NCBI GenBank assembly: GCA_021325145.1
Contig: JAJPHR010000085.1
Span: forward strand, 1 to 34,347
Reading direction: 5' to 3'
DNA: 34,347 nt
Origin: Verrucomicrobiota bacterium
Lineage (GTDB): Bacteria > Verrucomicrobiota > Verrucomicrobiia > Limisphaerales > Pedosphaeraceae
The position numbers and the translations under genes were made by a program. Of this stretch, positions 15,266 to 23,709 are shown one piece after another; positions within the stretch are counted from its first letter, which is position 1; each line of letters opens with the position of its first letter. The notes below the pieces were generated by a model that saw only the letters and a program-made list of their open reading frames with translations, had not been told where the DNA came from and searched no databases.

Positions 15266-17545
15266 TCAAGGCTCCGCCAGTAATGCCAGGTCAATGAATT
15301 GCCCGCCCACCGTCTGGTGCGTATGAACGGCTATGGTATTTTGTCCTTTGTGCAAAGCCGCTTTCAGCGTGTCGCTGATCGGAAACATTTCGTACGCCGT
15401 GGCAAAGCCCGACCGGTTCCAGATTGGCCGCCCGTTGACATAGACTTCGGTATCCTCGTCATGAAAAATCACGAGGGCGGCATCCTTTAGGGAATCCCCG
15501 TTCCATTCGAAGGTGCGACGCAGCCAGATGTCGCTGGTCTTCCAAGGCGTCCGCGGGTTCGCGATGGTGCCAAAGGGCGCCTGCCCCGTCTGCCAGGAGC
15601 TGTCCTGAAAAGCTTCGCCCGTCCAGTCCGCCCCCGGCGGGCTCAACACGTAACGATATGGCTTGCCAGGGTCTCCGTCCGCCGCAGCACCAACGAGCAC
15701 CCGCCAGTGATGCCCAGCCGATGCAACGGGCTGACCGGCCGACGGACCGGCGACTTCATAAGCCGCCCGTCGCGAAGTGATTGCGTGAAGGCGGTTCAGA
15801 TCGAACTTGGGCCGGTGGTCATAGTAAAACAACCCGTTTCGCTCCTGCTCAACATCAGTTAGTTGCGTGTAACAGAAACCGCACACATCAGAATTCTCGA
15901 GCAACGCATTCACCAGGCCTTCGTAGCGCGTATAAAATTCGTCAAGGCTCTTCGGTCCATTGCCGTAACCCCACCCGCCTTCGGTCCCCCAGCCGATGCC
16001 TCCGAATTCACTCACCAGGAATGGCACGCCCAAATCCGTGCGCGCCGCCCCTCCACCACCATACCGTGCCGGCATGGGTGAAGCGTAGCCGCCCTTGAAG
16101 AACTCCATCCATCGCCGTTTAAAAGCTTTGGGGTCCTGATTGTAATCATGGTCGTCCCGCACCTCGGCGGCGGCAACCGTATGGGTCCAGCCGCTGGTTT
16201 CCAGTGCAGGCCGGGTCGGATCGATGGCCTTGGTTTCACGCAGCACAATCCGCTGAAGTTCGCCCGCCGCCGCCGGAGTTTCGTTGAACGGACACCAGCC
16301 GATGATCGCCGGGTGATTGCGATCGCGTTGGAGCACTTCGGTCCATTCATTAACGTAGTTGGCGTAGTTCTCAGGTTGGTAATTGAATCCCCAGCTTGGA
16401 AACTCGCCCCAAACCAGGTAGCCCAGTTTGTCCGCCCAATACAGGAAACGCGGCTCGAAGACCTTTTGATGCAAACGCGCCCCGTTAAAGCCGGCGGCCA
16501 TGCTCATCTCGATGTCGTGCTTCAGCGCTTTGTCAGAAGGCGCGGTCCACACGCCATCGGGATAAAATCCCTGGTCCAGGATGAGCCGCTGAAAGACCCG
16601 CCGCCCATTAATGAGGATCAAGCGGCCCTGAATGGAAATCTTCCTCAGGCCGAAATAACTGGAAACCTCGTCCAGTTTATCTTTGCCGTGCGACAACGTG
16701 AATTTCAAATCGTAGAGAAACGGGCTGTCCGGTTCCCACAATTTCTTTTTGCTCAGTTTCACCACCAACCGGTTGTTGCGCCACGATGCCGGACACGAAT
16801 CCCGGCCCACGCTTCTGCCGTCCGCGAAGGCTTGCACGCCCAGGATGAGATTCGTATCCGCGCCGTTCACCGTCGCGTCGATCAAAACCCGCGACTGGTC
16901 AGGGTCCGGCACGATGGAAAACGACTCTACGAAAGACGAGCCCACCCCTTCCAACCACACCGGCTGCCAGATGCCGGTGGTGCGCGTATAAACGCAACCT
17001 TCGCTGACCGTGTGCGTCTGTTTGCCGGTGGGTTGCCGGCCACTGGTCGTGTCATCGAACGCGCGGACCACCAGCTCATTCCGGCCGTCCTGTAAAAACG
17101 GCGTAATGTCAAAATTGAACGAAACACTCCCACCGACATGAGAACCGGCAAGTTGCCCGTTCACCCAAACCCATGCCTGGTAATCGACACCGCCGAAATG
17201 GAGGCGGACCCGCTTGCTTTTCATCCCGTCGGGCAAGTCGAACATTCGGCGGTACCAGACATTCGTCATCAGTCCGTAATGGCCGATGCCACTCAGCTTG
17301 CTCTCGGGACAAAACGGCACGACGATTTTCGAGGCGAACTCCTTGCCAGAAGTCCATCCGCGCTGCTCACCATTCCCGCGCTCATCGATTTCAAATTGCC
17401 ATTCGCCATTGAGCGTGGCCCAGTTCTCCCTAAAGGCATCGGGACGCGGGTGTTCAGAACGGGGGACTTCCGCTCCCCAGGCCATGCCGCAACCCAGGAG
17501 GATGACCAGTGCCGCAAATAGATTCCTTGATATTGATTTTCTCAT
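15266..17545 (-). CDS. Secreted GH2-family glycosidase (beta-galactosidase/glucuronidase-like)
   Basis: From ATG 17545 it has 759 residues and a signal peptide (basic MRKSISRN, then LFAALVILLG, ending AWGAE). The layout is GH2: an N-terminal sugar-binding jelly roll (WYRRMFDLP, VWVNGQLAGSHVGG), an immunoglobulin-like domain, and a TIM barrel. The acid/base is Glu422 in CPFNETP and the nucleophile is probably Glu513 in VSEFGG. A further C-terminal beta domain (WLRRTFEW, EVYVNGRPIW, NTIAVHTHQ) looks like a carbohydrate-binding jelly roll. A GTG at 17581 would extend the protein by 12 residues but places the signal peptide less well. It is 98 bp downstream of the hydroxyacid dehydrogenase in the same direction, so it could be the tail of the sulfonate-type operon or a separate unit. 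Substrate not deducible. Confidence 0.85.
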   Translation of the reverse strand: MRKSISRNLFAALVILLGCGMAWGAEVPRSEHPRPDAFRENWATLNGEWQFEIDERGNGEQRGWTSGKEFASKIVVPFCPESKLSGIGHYGLMTNVWYRRMFDLPDGMKSKRVRLHFGGVDYQAWVWVNGQLAGSHVGGSVSFNFDITPFLQDGRNELVVRAFDDTTSGRQPTGKQTHTVSEGCVYTRTTGIWQPVWLEGVGSSFVESFSIVPDPDQSRVLIDATVNGADTNLILGVQAFADGRSVGRDSCPASWRNNRLVVKLSKKKLWEPDSPFLYDLKFTLSHGKDKLDEVSSYFGLRKISIQGRLILINGRRVFQRLILDQGFYPDGVWTAPSDKALKHDIEMSMAAGFNGARLHQKVFEPRFLYWADKLGYLVWGEFPSWGFNYQPENYANYVNEWTEVLQRDRNHPAIIGWCPFNETPAAAGELQRIVLRETKAIDPTRPALETSGWTHTVAAAEVRDDHDYNQDPKAFKRRWMEFFKGGYASPMPARYGGGGAARTDLGVPFLVSEFGGIGWGTEGGWGYGNGPKSLDEFYTRYEGLVNALLENSDVCGFCYTQLTDVEQERNGLFYYDHRPKFDLNRLHAITSRRAAYEVAGPSAGQPVASAGHHWRVLVGAAADGDPGKPYRYVLSPPGADWTGEAFQDSSWQTGQAPFGTIANPRTPWKTSDIWLRRTFEWNGDSLKDAALVIFHDEDTEVYVNGRPIWNRSGFATAYEMFPISDTLKAALHKGQNTIAVHTHQTVGGQFIDLALLAEP

Positions 17546-17643
17546 GGGTGCTGCTCGCTGATTGGATTGTGGGATCGACACATCGCGAAAGACTTGCAGG
17601 ACAAGGCACCTCCGTCAATGTGACATGAAATGAGCCTGGCCAA

Positions 17644-18612
17644 TCAGCGCTTGGGACTCTCCATGTTGACAAAATTCACGGCCGGACGACCTGTCAGCAG
17701 TCGTTCCAAATCATCAGCCACAGCTTCAAACGTTCTCTGTTGCCCTTCAGCCGTAAAGGCGCCGATGTGCGGCGTCAGAATCACATTGGGCAGGGTTTCA
17801 AAAGCCGTTCGGGCTGCAGGCGGTTCGACTTCGCGAACATCGAGCGCCGCTCCAGCCAATCGTCCCGTCTGCAACGCCGCCATCAGTGCCGATTCCTCAA
17901 CCACACCGCCGCGAGAAGTATTGATAAAATAACTCCCCGGCTTCATGGCCTCGAATCGGCGTGCGTCAAGCAGATGGTGCGTTTCGGGCGTCAACGGCAA
18001 ATGCAGCGTCACAAAATCCGAATGCCCCAGCAGGTCCTCCAGCCGTGGGCAAAGCGCCGCGCCCGCGGCCGCCAAAGCCGGAGAGTCTTCTTTAAGGAAT
18101 GGGTCGAACACCACCAGCCGCATGCCGAAAGCCCGCGCGCGCCCCGCCACCATCCTGCCGATGCGCCCAAATCCGCAAACACCCAGCACCTTGCCGTCAA
18201 GTTCGATGCCGGTGAAGCTTCTGCGATCCCAACCGCCGGCTTTGGTCGATTGATCGGCGGCCGGGATTTTGCGGGCCAGCGCGAGAATCAAACCCAGGGC
18301 CAATTCTGCCACGCTCGTGGCATTGGCGTTCAAAGGAGCGACGACCACGATCCCGAGTCTCGAAGCCGCCGCCACATCGATGTTGTCAAGTCCCACTCCG
18401 ACGCGTCCGATGCCAATCAATCGAGGCGCGGCCTCAAGCAATTTCGCCGTGACTTGCGTTTGGTTCCGAACCACAAGCACTCGCGCTTCGCTGACCCTCG
18501 ATTGGAGTCCAGCGTCATTCTTCCACAACGTGGCATCCATCACGGTGGAAAACTTTCCCGCCAGTCGATCAAAGGCTGGATGCCGCAAGTCTTCCGAAAT
18601 CAAAATGTCCAT
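17644..18612 (-). CDS. NAD-dependent D-isomer-type 2-hydroxyacid dehydrogenase (3-phosphoglycerate / sulfolactate dehydrogenase family)
   Basis: A 322-residue protein. The nucleotide-binding motif GFGRIG is at 147-152, with Asp170 at the end of the second strand, which favours NAD over NADP. The catalytic triad is complete: Arg234 (NTSRGG), Glu263 (DVREVEPP) and His282 (TPHIGA). There is no C-terminal ACT domain, unlike many serine-biosynthetic SerA proteins. The (S)-sulfolactate dehydrogenase SlcC belongs to this family and oxidises sulfolactate to sulfopyruvate. Being last in the operon with an aldehyde dehydrogenase, isomerase and transaldolase makes that role attractive, but sequence alone cannot separate it from phosphoglycerate or another hydroxyacid. 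It starts 12 bp after the threonine-synthase paralog, so co-translation from one mRNA is likely. Confidence 0.85.
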   Translation of the reverse strand: MDILISEDLRHPAFDRLAGKFSTVMDATLWKNDAGLQSRVSEARVLVVRNQTQVTAKLLEAAPRLIGIGRVGVGLDNIDVAAASRLGIVVVAPLNANATSVAELALGLILALARKIPAADQSTKAGGWDRRSFTGIELDGKVLGVCGFGRIGRMVAGRARAFGMRLVVFDPFLKEDSPALAAAGAALCPRLEDLLGHSDFVTLHLPLTPETHHLLDARRFEAMKPGSYFINTSRGGVVEESALMAALQTGRLAGAALDVREVEPPAARTAFETLPNVILTPHIGAFTAEGQQRTFEAVADDLERLLTGRPAVNFVNMESPKR

Positions 18613-18624
18613 CGCCGGAATTTC

Positions 18625-19848
18625 TCAGATCTTCTCCCAATCAATCGGCTGTCTTATATCAACCCGGGCTAGTTCCTCGTGGACCGCTTCAGGATATTTA
18701 TGCGCCGCGCCCGTGTTGAAAATCACAATTCGGTCGGTTGGCCGGATCGTGCCGTTCTTAAGCAGCACTTCCAATGCTCCCAGGCAAACCGCCGTTTCGG
18801 GACAGAGCGCGATCCCTTCCGTTGAAGCGCCCAGGCGCATCCATTTCGGAATATCCGCTTCCGGCGTGGCCAGGGCAACCCCGCCGCTCTGACGGACCGC
18901 ATCGAGAATCATGAAGTCGCCAACTGCCGCCGGGACGCGAATTCCGCTGGCAATCGTCGCGGCATTTTCAAACTTCGGCGCAAACCGCTCACCCTTTGAA
19001 AACGCCACGGCAATCGGCGCACACCCTTCGCTCTGGCAGGAAATCATTTTTGGCTTTTTGGCCGACTTCAACCACCCTAACGCCTCAAGTTCGGCAAAGG
19101 CCTTCCACATTCCAATCAATCCCGTTCCACCGCCAGTGGGATACAGGATAACGTCGGGCAGTTCCCAACCCAATTGCTCGGCCAATTCCAGCCCCATGGT
19201 TTTTTTCCCCTCGATGCGATAGGGCTCCTTGAGAGTGGAAACATCGAACCAGCCTTTCGGCTTCCGGCCTTCGCCCACGATGCGGCCGCAATCCGTGATC
19301 AATCCGTTCACGAGAAAAGTTTTCGCCCCGCTGAGATAACATTCCTTTTTATTGGTGGCCGGCGTGTCCTCGGGCATGAAGACGTAAGCTTCCATGCCGG
19401 CACGCGCGCTGTAAGCGGCCATGGCGCCGCCCGCGTTCCCGGCCGTCGGCACCGCCACGCGTTTGATGCCAAACTCGTTGGCCTTGGAAATGGCCATTGC
19501 CATTCCACGCGCCTTGAAGCTGCCCGTTGGCAGGCGGCTTTCGTCCTTCACAAATAACGATTGAACTCCAAACGCGGCCCCCAAACGCTTCGTCTCCAGC
19601 AAAGGGGACACGGTTTCCTCCAATGAAACAATCCGGATCGGATCCTTGATCGGCAACATCTCCAGGTAACGCCAAAGATTCGCTGGCCGGTCCTTCAGCT
19701 TTTCCTTCGGGAAGGCCTTTTTCAACGCGGCCAGATCATACTTTACCCAAAGCGGCCGGTTGCAAGCCGTGCAGAGATTGTGAACCTGCGCGGGATCATA
19801 TTTCTGCCCGCAATTGGCGCATTCCAGGTGAGTGACAAAATTCGTCAT
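18625..19848 (-). CDS. Threonine-synthase-family PLP enzyme (possible cysteate or sulfonate C-S enzyme)
   Basis: A 407-residue fold-type II PLP enzyme. An N-terminal zinc ribbon uses Cys10, Cys13, Cys26 and Cys29. The PLP lysine is Lys112 in LPTGSFKARGM; classical threonine synthases usually read SFKDRGM here. The phosphate-cradling TGGGTGLIG loop and VPTAGNAGGA (the Asn loop) are present. It could be a genuine ThrC making threonine from O-phosphohomoserine. However, no homoserine kinase or dehydrogenase is adjacent, and it lies inside a sugar/sulfonate-type operon, 35 bp after the aldolase and 12 bp before the hydroxyacid dehydrogenase. In methanogens a threonine-synthase paralog makes cysteate from phosphoserine and sulfite, so C-S chemistry is precedented in the family. 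Activity here is open. Confidence 0.75.
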   Translation of the reverse strand: MTNFVTHLECANCGQKYDPAQVHNLCTACNRPLWVKYDLAALKKAFPKEKLKDRPANLWRYLEMLPIKDPIRIVSLEETVSPLLETKRLGAAFGVQSLFVKDESRLPTGSFKARGMAMAISKANEFGIKRVAVPTAGNAGGAMAAYSARAGMEAYVFMPEDTPATNKKECYLSGAKTFLVNGLITDCGRIVGEGRKPKGWFDVSTLKEPYRIEGKKTMGLELAEQLGWELPDVILYPTGGGTGLIGMWKAFAELEALGWLKSAKKPKMISCQSEGCAPIAVAFSKGERFAPKFENAATIASGIRVPAAVGDFMILDAVRQSGGVALATPEADIPKWMRLGASTEGIALCPETAVCLGALEVLLKNGTIRPTDRIVIFNTGAAHKYPEAVHEELARVDIRQPIDWEKI

Positions 19849-19883
19849 GTTGTGGTTTGGGTTTGGCTGTCGGCGGTGTGAAA

Positions 19884-20747
19884 CTATTTGAACACGGCGG
19901 CTTTTCCTTCTGAACCAACCGCCCGGATGATTTCTTTGATGTCCTCCTTGAGTCGGTCCTTCGCGGCCCGCGCAATCCTCCAGACGTGATGTTCATGGTT
20001 GAGCGTCTGGCTGAATTCATTGAAGTAACGAATATAATTCATGCGCAGCCCCTCGCCGAAATTGATCTTGGTCATGCCCGCCTTCACGCTCTTTGAAATG
20101 TCCGCCATGGAGATGCCGCAGGTGCCGTGCAGGACCAGCGGCGGTTTGACCGCCGAGTGGATTTGGGACATCAACTTGAAATCCATCCCGGTCTGTTCCT
20201 TGAAAATGCCGTGCGTTGTGCCTACTGCGACCGCCAGCAAATCCACGTCCACTTGCGACGTGAACTCCTTCGCCTCGGCGACGCTCACCGTCGCCGCGCG
20301 CTGACCAGAGGCGTCCGAACTCTTGATGATGTGCCCGATTTCCGCTTCCACGCTGATGCCCAATGGCCGGACGAGGCTGATGATTTCGCGCGTGCCGCGG
20401 ACATTTTTTTCCAGGGATTGGTCAGCATAGTCAATCATTACATGTGTAAATCCAGCCCGCACCGCGCGGAAAACCGATTCCGGTGTTTTTCCGTGGTCCA
20501 GCGCGATCGCCATGGGAATGGTCGTGTTGGCGGCCAGGAATTTTATCAGCGTGCCCGCGAAATCATAACCACAGTATTCCAGGTTGGGCTCGTAGCACTG
20601 AATGATCAGGGGTGATTGCAGCTCCTCCGACGCTTCGATAATGGCGCGCCCGATGTCGTAACTGCCGCCGTTGTTGTTGAGGGCGGGCACGCCGAAGCCT
20701 TGATCGGCGGCCTGGTCGCACAGGTATTTTGCGTTAACAAGTTTCAT
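19884..20747 (-). CDS. Class II (zinc) ketose-bisphosphate-type aldolase with altered phosphate loop
   Basis: A 287-residue protein of the FbaA/GatY/KbaY fold. Catalytic Asp84 and zinc His85 lie in IALDHGKTPE, Glu136 in VEAEIGHI, zinc His179 in GTTHG and zinc His207 in LHGTCGI. The residues that hold the C1/C6 phosphates in classical members differ: the usual HGGSG loop is HGTCG (207-211), and the usual KxNxxT(x)LR is KINFGEGLR (227-235). The metal site is therefore intact while the substrate pocket is reshaped, suggesting a ketose other than fructose-1,6-bisphosphate, possibly one without a phosphate at one end. It starts 12 bp after the symporter stop. No sugar kinase accompanies it in the operon, which also argues against a classical bisphosphate substrate. 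Confidence 0.8.
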   Translation of the reverse strand: MKLVNAKYLCDQAADQGFGVPALNNNGGSYDIGRAIIEASEELQSPLIIQCYEPNLEYCGYDFAGTLIKFLAANTTIPMAIALDHGKTPESVFRAVRAGFTHVMIDYADQSLEKNVRGTREIISLVRPLGISVEAEIGHIIKSSDASGQRAATVSVAEAKEFTSQVDVDLLAVAVGTTHGIFKEQTGMDFKLMSQIHSAVKPPLVLHGTCGISMADISKSVKAGMTKINFGEGLRMNYIRYFNEFSQTLNHEHHVWRIARAAKDRLKEDIKEIIRAVGSEGKAAVFK

Positions 20748-20759
20748 AAATTTCAGTGG

Positions 20760-22262
20760 CTAAGGTTGAGTTGATCTGGATGGTTGGAGTGGCGCCAAAC
20801 CGGCTTCCGGCGGCGAACCAGGCTCGTGTGGCAATTGGCCTTCGATCGACTGGCGTTCGCGCCTCATGGCTTCGGCGATCTCCGCGAAGCTGTGCGGGTT
20901 GCGCGGCGTCAACAAACTCACTCCGGCCAGGGCCAGCACGCCCGCGAGCGTGCCGGGCAGCGCCGGATTGTCCCAGAACTTCATTCCGACCAAGGATGCC
21001 ACCGGCGTGGTCACCAACGCAGCCATCGCGCCCTGCCAGGTGGCGCGCTTCCAGAATCGACCCAGCAGGATGATCACGCCCAGGCCGCTCATCGTCACGG
21101 ACATGAACTTGACCACGAATCCAACGATGCTTCCGGCGTACAGCGCCATGATGGTGGCAACGAGAAACGCGCACGCCAATGCCCGCCGCGCGACTACCAC
21201 GGGACGTTTTGGGTAACGCCCCGCCACCAGCGGACAAATGTGCCGCACGAAAAAGGTGCCGATGGCGGCCGCACACCCGTTGGCCGCCGAGGACATCCCG
21301 GAAACCACCGACACGACCACGAAGGCCGCCAGCCAGGGCGGCAGGACATTCGTGACCAGCCAGGGCAGCGCCTGGTCCGCATCCTTGAGGCCCGGGTTGA
21401 GTCGAAAAGCGTACATGCCGGTAATCCCAATTACCGCCGAGAAAAAAATCACGACCACTCCCGAAGTGACCATGCTCCACTTCGCGCCGGCTTCGGTGTG
21501 GGCGCTATACATCGTCAGCCTGCGACCTGGATCGGCGATGGGATTTAGTGCCATCACCAAAATCAAAGCCGCCACATTCCATCCGCCAAGGGATGCTGCG
21601 CCCAGAAATGAAAAGTATCCGGCCGGCACCGAATGGCTTAGCCCCGCCAATCCTCCCGCTTCGGTCAAGGCGGACCGCACGAGACAGCCAAATCCACAAA
21701 ATAGAATCACCGTCTGGACCACGTCGGTATAAACGACCGCCTTGAGCCCTCCGGGAATCGAAATTACGGCTTTGGCGAAACCGGCCAACACGGTGCACAC
21801 GCCCTCCGGCAGTCCCGTGACGGCCCACACCACAGCGGCACCACCCTTGATCTGCACCGTCAGCCAACACACTTGTGATAGAAACAAACTGACGTTGGAA
21901 AACTCCACGACCGCGCGGTTCCCGCCGTAATAGCACGCGATCTCCTCGCTGAGCGTCATGAATTTGTAGCGGCGCATCCCGGCAAAGCACAGGCCGGCCA
22001 GCAGCGTGCCCAGCCCCAACCCGATCGGATAAGCGCATCCGCCCCAGCCATGCCGATACGCCAGCCCCGATCCGCCGATGATTACCCCGGTGCCAATGCA
22101 GGTGCCGACAATCGTTCCCGTGAGCACCCAATACGGAAGGCCGCGTCCAGCCACCAAATAATCAGCCGGCTTCCGGACTCGCGTCATCCAAAAGAACGAA
22201 ACTCCCGTCGTCACGACGACGTAGAGAATCAATCCGAGGACGATGGCGCTGTGCGTGCCCAT
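20760..22262 (-). CDS. Sodium:solute symporter family transporter
   Basis: A 500-residue integral membrane protein with about 13 hydrophobic segments. It begins with an outward N-terminus (ILGLILYVVVTTGVSFFWM appears within the first 30 residues). GRGLPYWVLTGTIVGTCIGTGVIIG is the typical SSS core 1 block, with sodium-site residues around it. A GLKAVVYTDVVQTVILF segment, typical of SSS proteins, follows. The C-terminal 50 residues are hydrophilic and Pro-rich. By position it should import the substrate of the operon with sodium; in sulfoglycolysis clusters such a role is often filled by SSS, MFS or ABC transporters. Start ATG 22262. The 88-bp gap from the isomerase holds a small stem-loop (22293-22311). 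Confidence 0.88.
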   Translation of the reverse strand: MGTHSAIVLGLILYVVVTTGVSFFWMTRVRKPADYLVAGRGLPYWVLTGTIVGTCIGTGVIIGGSGLAYRHGWGGCAYPIGLGLGTLLAGLCFAGMRRYKFMTLSEEIACYYGGNRAVVEFSNVSLFLSQVCWLTVQIKGGAAVVWAVTGLPEGVCTVLAGFAKAVISIPGGLKAVVYTDVVQTVILFCGFGCLVRSALTEAGGLAGLSHSVPAGYFSFLGAASLGGWNVAALILVMALNPIADPGRRLTMYSAHTEAGAKWSMVTSGVVVIFFSAVIGITGMYAFRLNPGLKDADQALPWLVTNVLPPWLAAFVVVSVVSGMSSAANGCAAAIGTFFVRHICPLVAGRYPKRPVVVARRALACAFLVATIMALYAGSIVGFVVKFMSVTMSGLGVIILLGRFWKRATWQGAMAALVTTPVASLVGMKFWDNPALPGTLAGVLALAGVSLLTPRNPHSFAEIAEAMRRERQSIEGQLPHEPGSPPEAGLAPLQPSRSTQP

Positions 22263-22292
22263 GGTTAACTTCCGATTTCGCTACGCTCCAAA

Positions 22293-22311
22293 ACCTGGCG
22301 GAACTCCAGGT
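22293..22311. other. Short stem-loop between isomerase and symporter genes
   Basis: ACCTGG (22293-22298) and CCAGGT (22306-22311) form a perfect 6-bp stem with a 7-nt loop in the only sizeable gap inside the operon. It could tune mRNA stability between soluble-enzyme and membrane-protein genes. It may also be chance. Confidence 0.3.
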
Positions 22312-22350
22312 GCATTCGATCATCGCAAGGCGTTCCGGTTTTCATCCGCA

Positions 22351-23709
22351 TTAAACAAATTCAATGTTCATGGCGCGAGCGAGGCGTCGTAACAACGCGG
22401 CATGGTGGCCCTGAACCACGGCCACATGATGCGGCATGCCTTGATGGCAAAGTTCCTCGAACCATTCGCCCGGATCCGCTTTCATTCGCACCAGACCGTT
22501 CGTGGCCATCAAATGGCGTCGCGGCCGGATCGTCTCGCCTTCGCGCGCCGTTACGAAATATTTTCCGTCGAGCCGCCAGAAGCGGAAAACGGTGACGGGC
22601 AGGCCGTTCCGAATCGTCGCCTCGATGACGGCCGGCTTTTTGATGTTGAAATGACGCGCGATGCGCGGGCCGCCCGGCTCGCCCACCGGTTCGCAAAGCG
22701 ACATCGGCGCGGCGCCGCCATGCCAGATCGTGATCGTTTCCTCGTCATGCTCAAGCCAGTCGGACAAGTAGCATCGGCCCAAGCCCAGGCTTTCCGCAAT
22801 CCACGCGGACAACGCGCCGTCCGCATCGCCCTCGATGCCCACAGCACACCCCTCCTCCACCAACCGCGCGACTCCGAGGTAAGGCCATTGCCCAAAGGTA
22901 TTCGGCATCTCCGGCCAGTCGCGAATCGTCAAGCCGTCCAGATTTTCATTCTCCAAAAACGATCGCATGGCGAGATACAAACGGGATGCCATGGGCAAAT
23001 CTTCGTCCGTGGTGTCCTTGTGGGGGAAGCCGAGGGCTTTGACTTTTGCGACATCGGCGGCGATGGCTTCGTCTTTTAAATCGTTCACGACGTTCGCGAA
23101 TTCGATCAGGCTAAAAGTCTGGACCTGGGCGCCCAAGCCCTGGTGGATGGCAAACGGGTCGGCGCTCATCGCAGAATAGCCGGGCGCCTGTCCGCCAATC
23201 ACACCAAGCCGCACCGTCCGCAGCCGCCGCACGGTCGCCGCCATTCGCACCGCTTCGCTGAAACGCCGCCGCGCAGCGTCGGCGTCGGGATCGCCATAAA
23301 CGATTTCAAAAGAATGGCCCATCTGCCGCAGCACCGACGCCCAGCAATGCGTGCCGACCAGCGAGCAGGAACTGATCATGTCCCCTTCCGATTTTTCCGG
23401 CGTCGCCCAAAGCACCACCGGGTCAGGCCAAAGCTGCGCCAGCGTCGGTGCGAGCCGTCCGTCCCCCATGGTCGTCTGCAAGACCACGAGCGCGTTGATC
23501 CCTTGAGCTTCACAGGCGGCCATGGCCCGGCGCAGGGACGCGTCATCAATGGCCTTTTCGGGCGGTTCAACCACGTCAAATTCCGATTGTCGCAGCCGGC
23601 CACGCACCCGCTCCTCCATCCGTTGTCCCCATTCCATGTCGAAACCGGGACGCCGGCGCCCGATGAAAATGACGCCCACCTTTGGCTGTTTTTCTCTGAG
23701 GCCGCTCAT
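22351..23709 (-). CDS. L-fucose/L-arabinose isomerase-like sugar isomerase (candidate sulfoquinovose isomerase)
   Basis: A 452-residue protein of the fucose-isomerase superfamily. Metal ligands are visible: Glu267 in TIRDWPEMPN, and an Asp at 295 or 297 in GIEGDADGAL. His-rich HHVAVVQGHHA near the C-terminus supplies the third ligand region. The ATG at 23709 overlaps the aldehyde dehydrogenase stop as ATGA, which fixes the start; a 35-residue upstream extension in the same frame overlaps the dehydrogenase and is not needed. In transaldolase-type sulfoglycolysis the first enzyme is an isomerase distantly related to FucI that turns sulfoquinovose into sulfofructose. An L-fucose or D-arabinose isomerase is the main alternative, but no cognate kinase is present. 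Confidence 0.82.
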   Translation of the reverse strand: MSGLREKQPKVGVIFIGRRRPGFDMEWGQRMEERVRGRLRQSEFDVVEPPEKAIDDASLRRAMAACEAQGINALVVLQTTMGDGRLAPTLAQLWPDPVVLWATPEKSEGDMISSCSLVGTHCWASVLRQMGHSFEIVYGDPDADAARRRFSEAVRMAATVRRLRTVRLGVIGGQAPGYSAMSADPFAIHQGLGAQVQTFSLIEFANVVNDLKDEAIAADVAKVKALGFPHKDTTDEDLPMASRLYLAMRSFLENENLDGLTIRDWPEMPNTFGQWPYLGVARLVEEGCAVGIEGDADGALSAWIAESLGLGRCYLSDWLEHDEETITIWHGGAAPMSLCEPVGEPGGPRIARHFNIKKPAVIEATIRNGLPVTVFRFWRLDGKYFVTAREGETIRPRRHLMATNGLVRMKADPGEWFEELCHQGMPHHVAVVQGHHAALLRRLARAMNIEFV

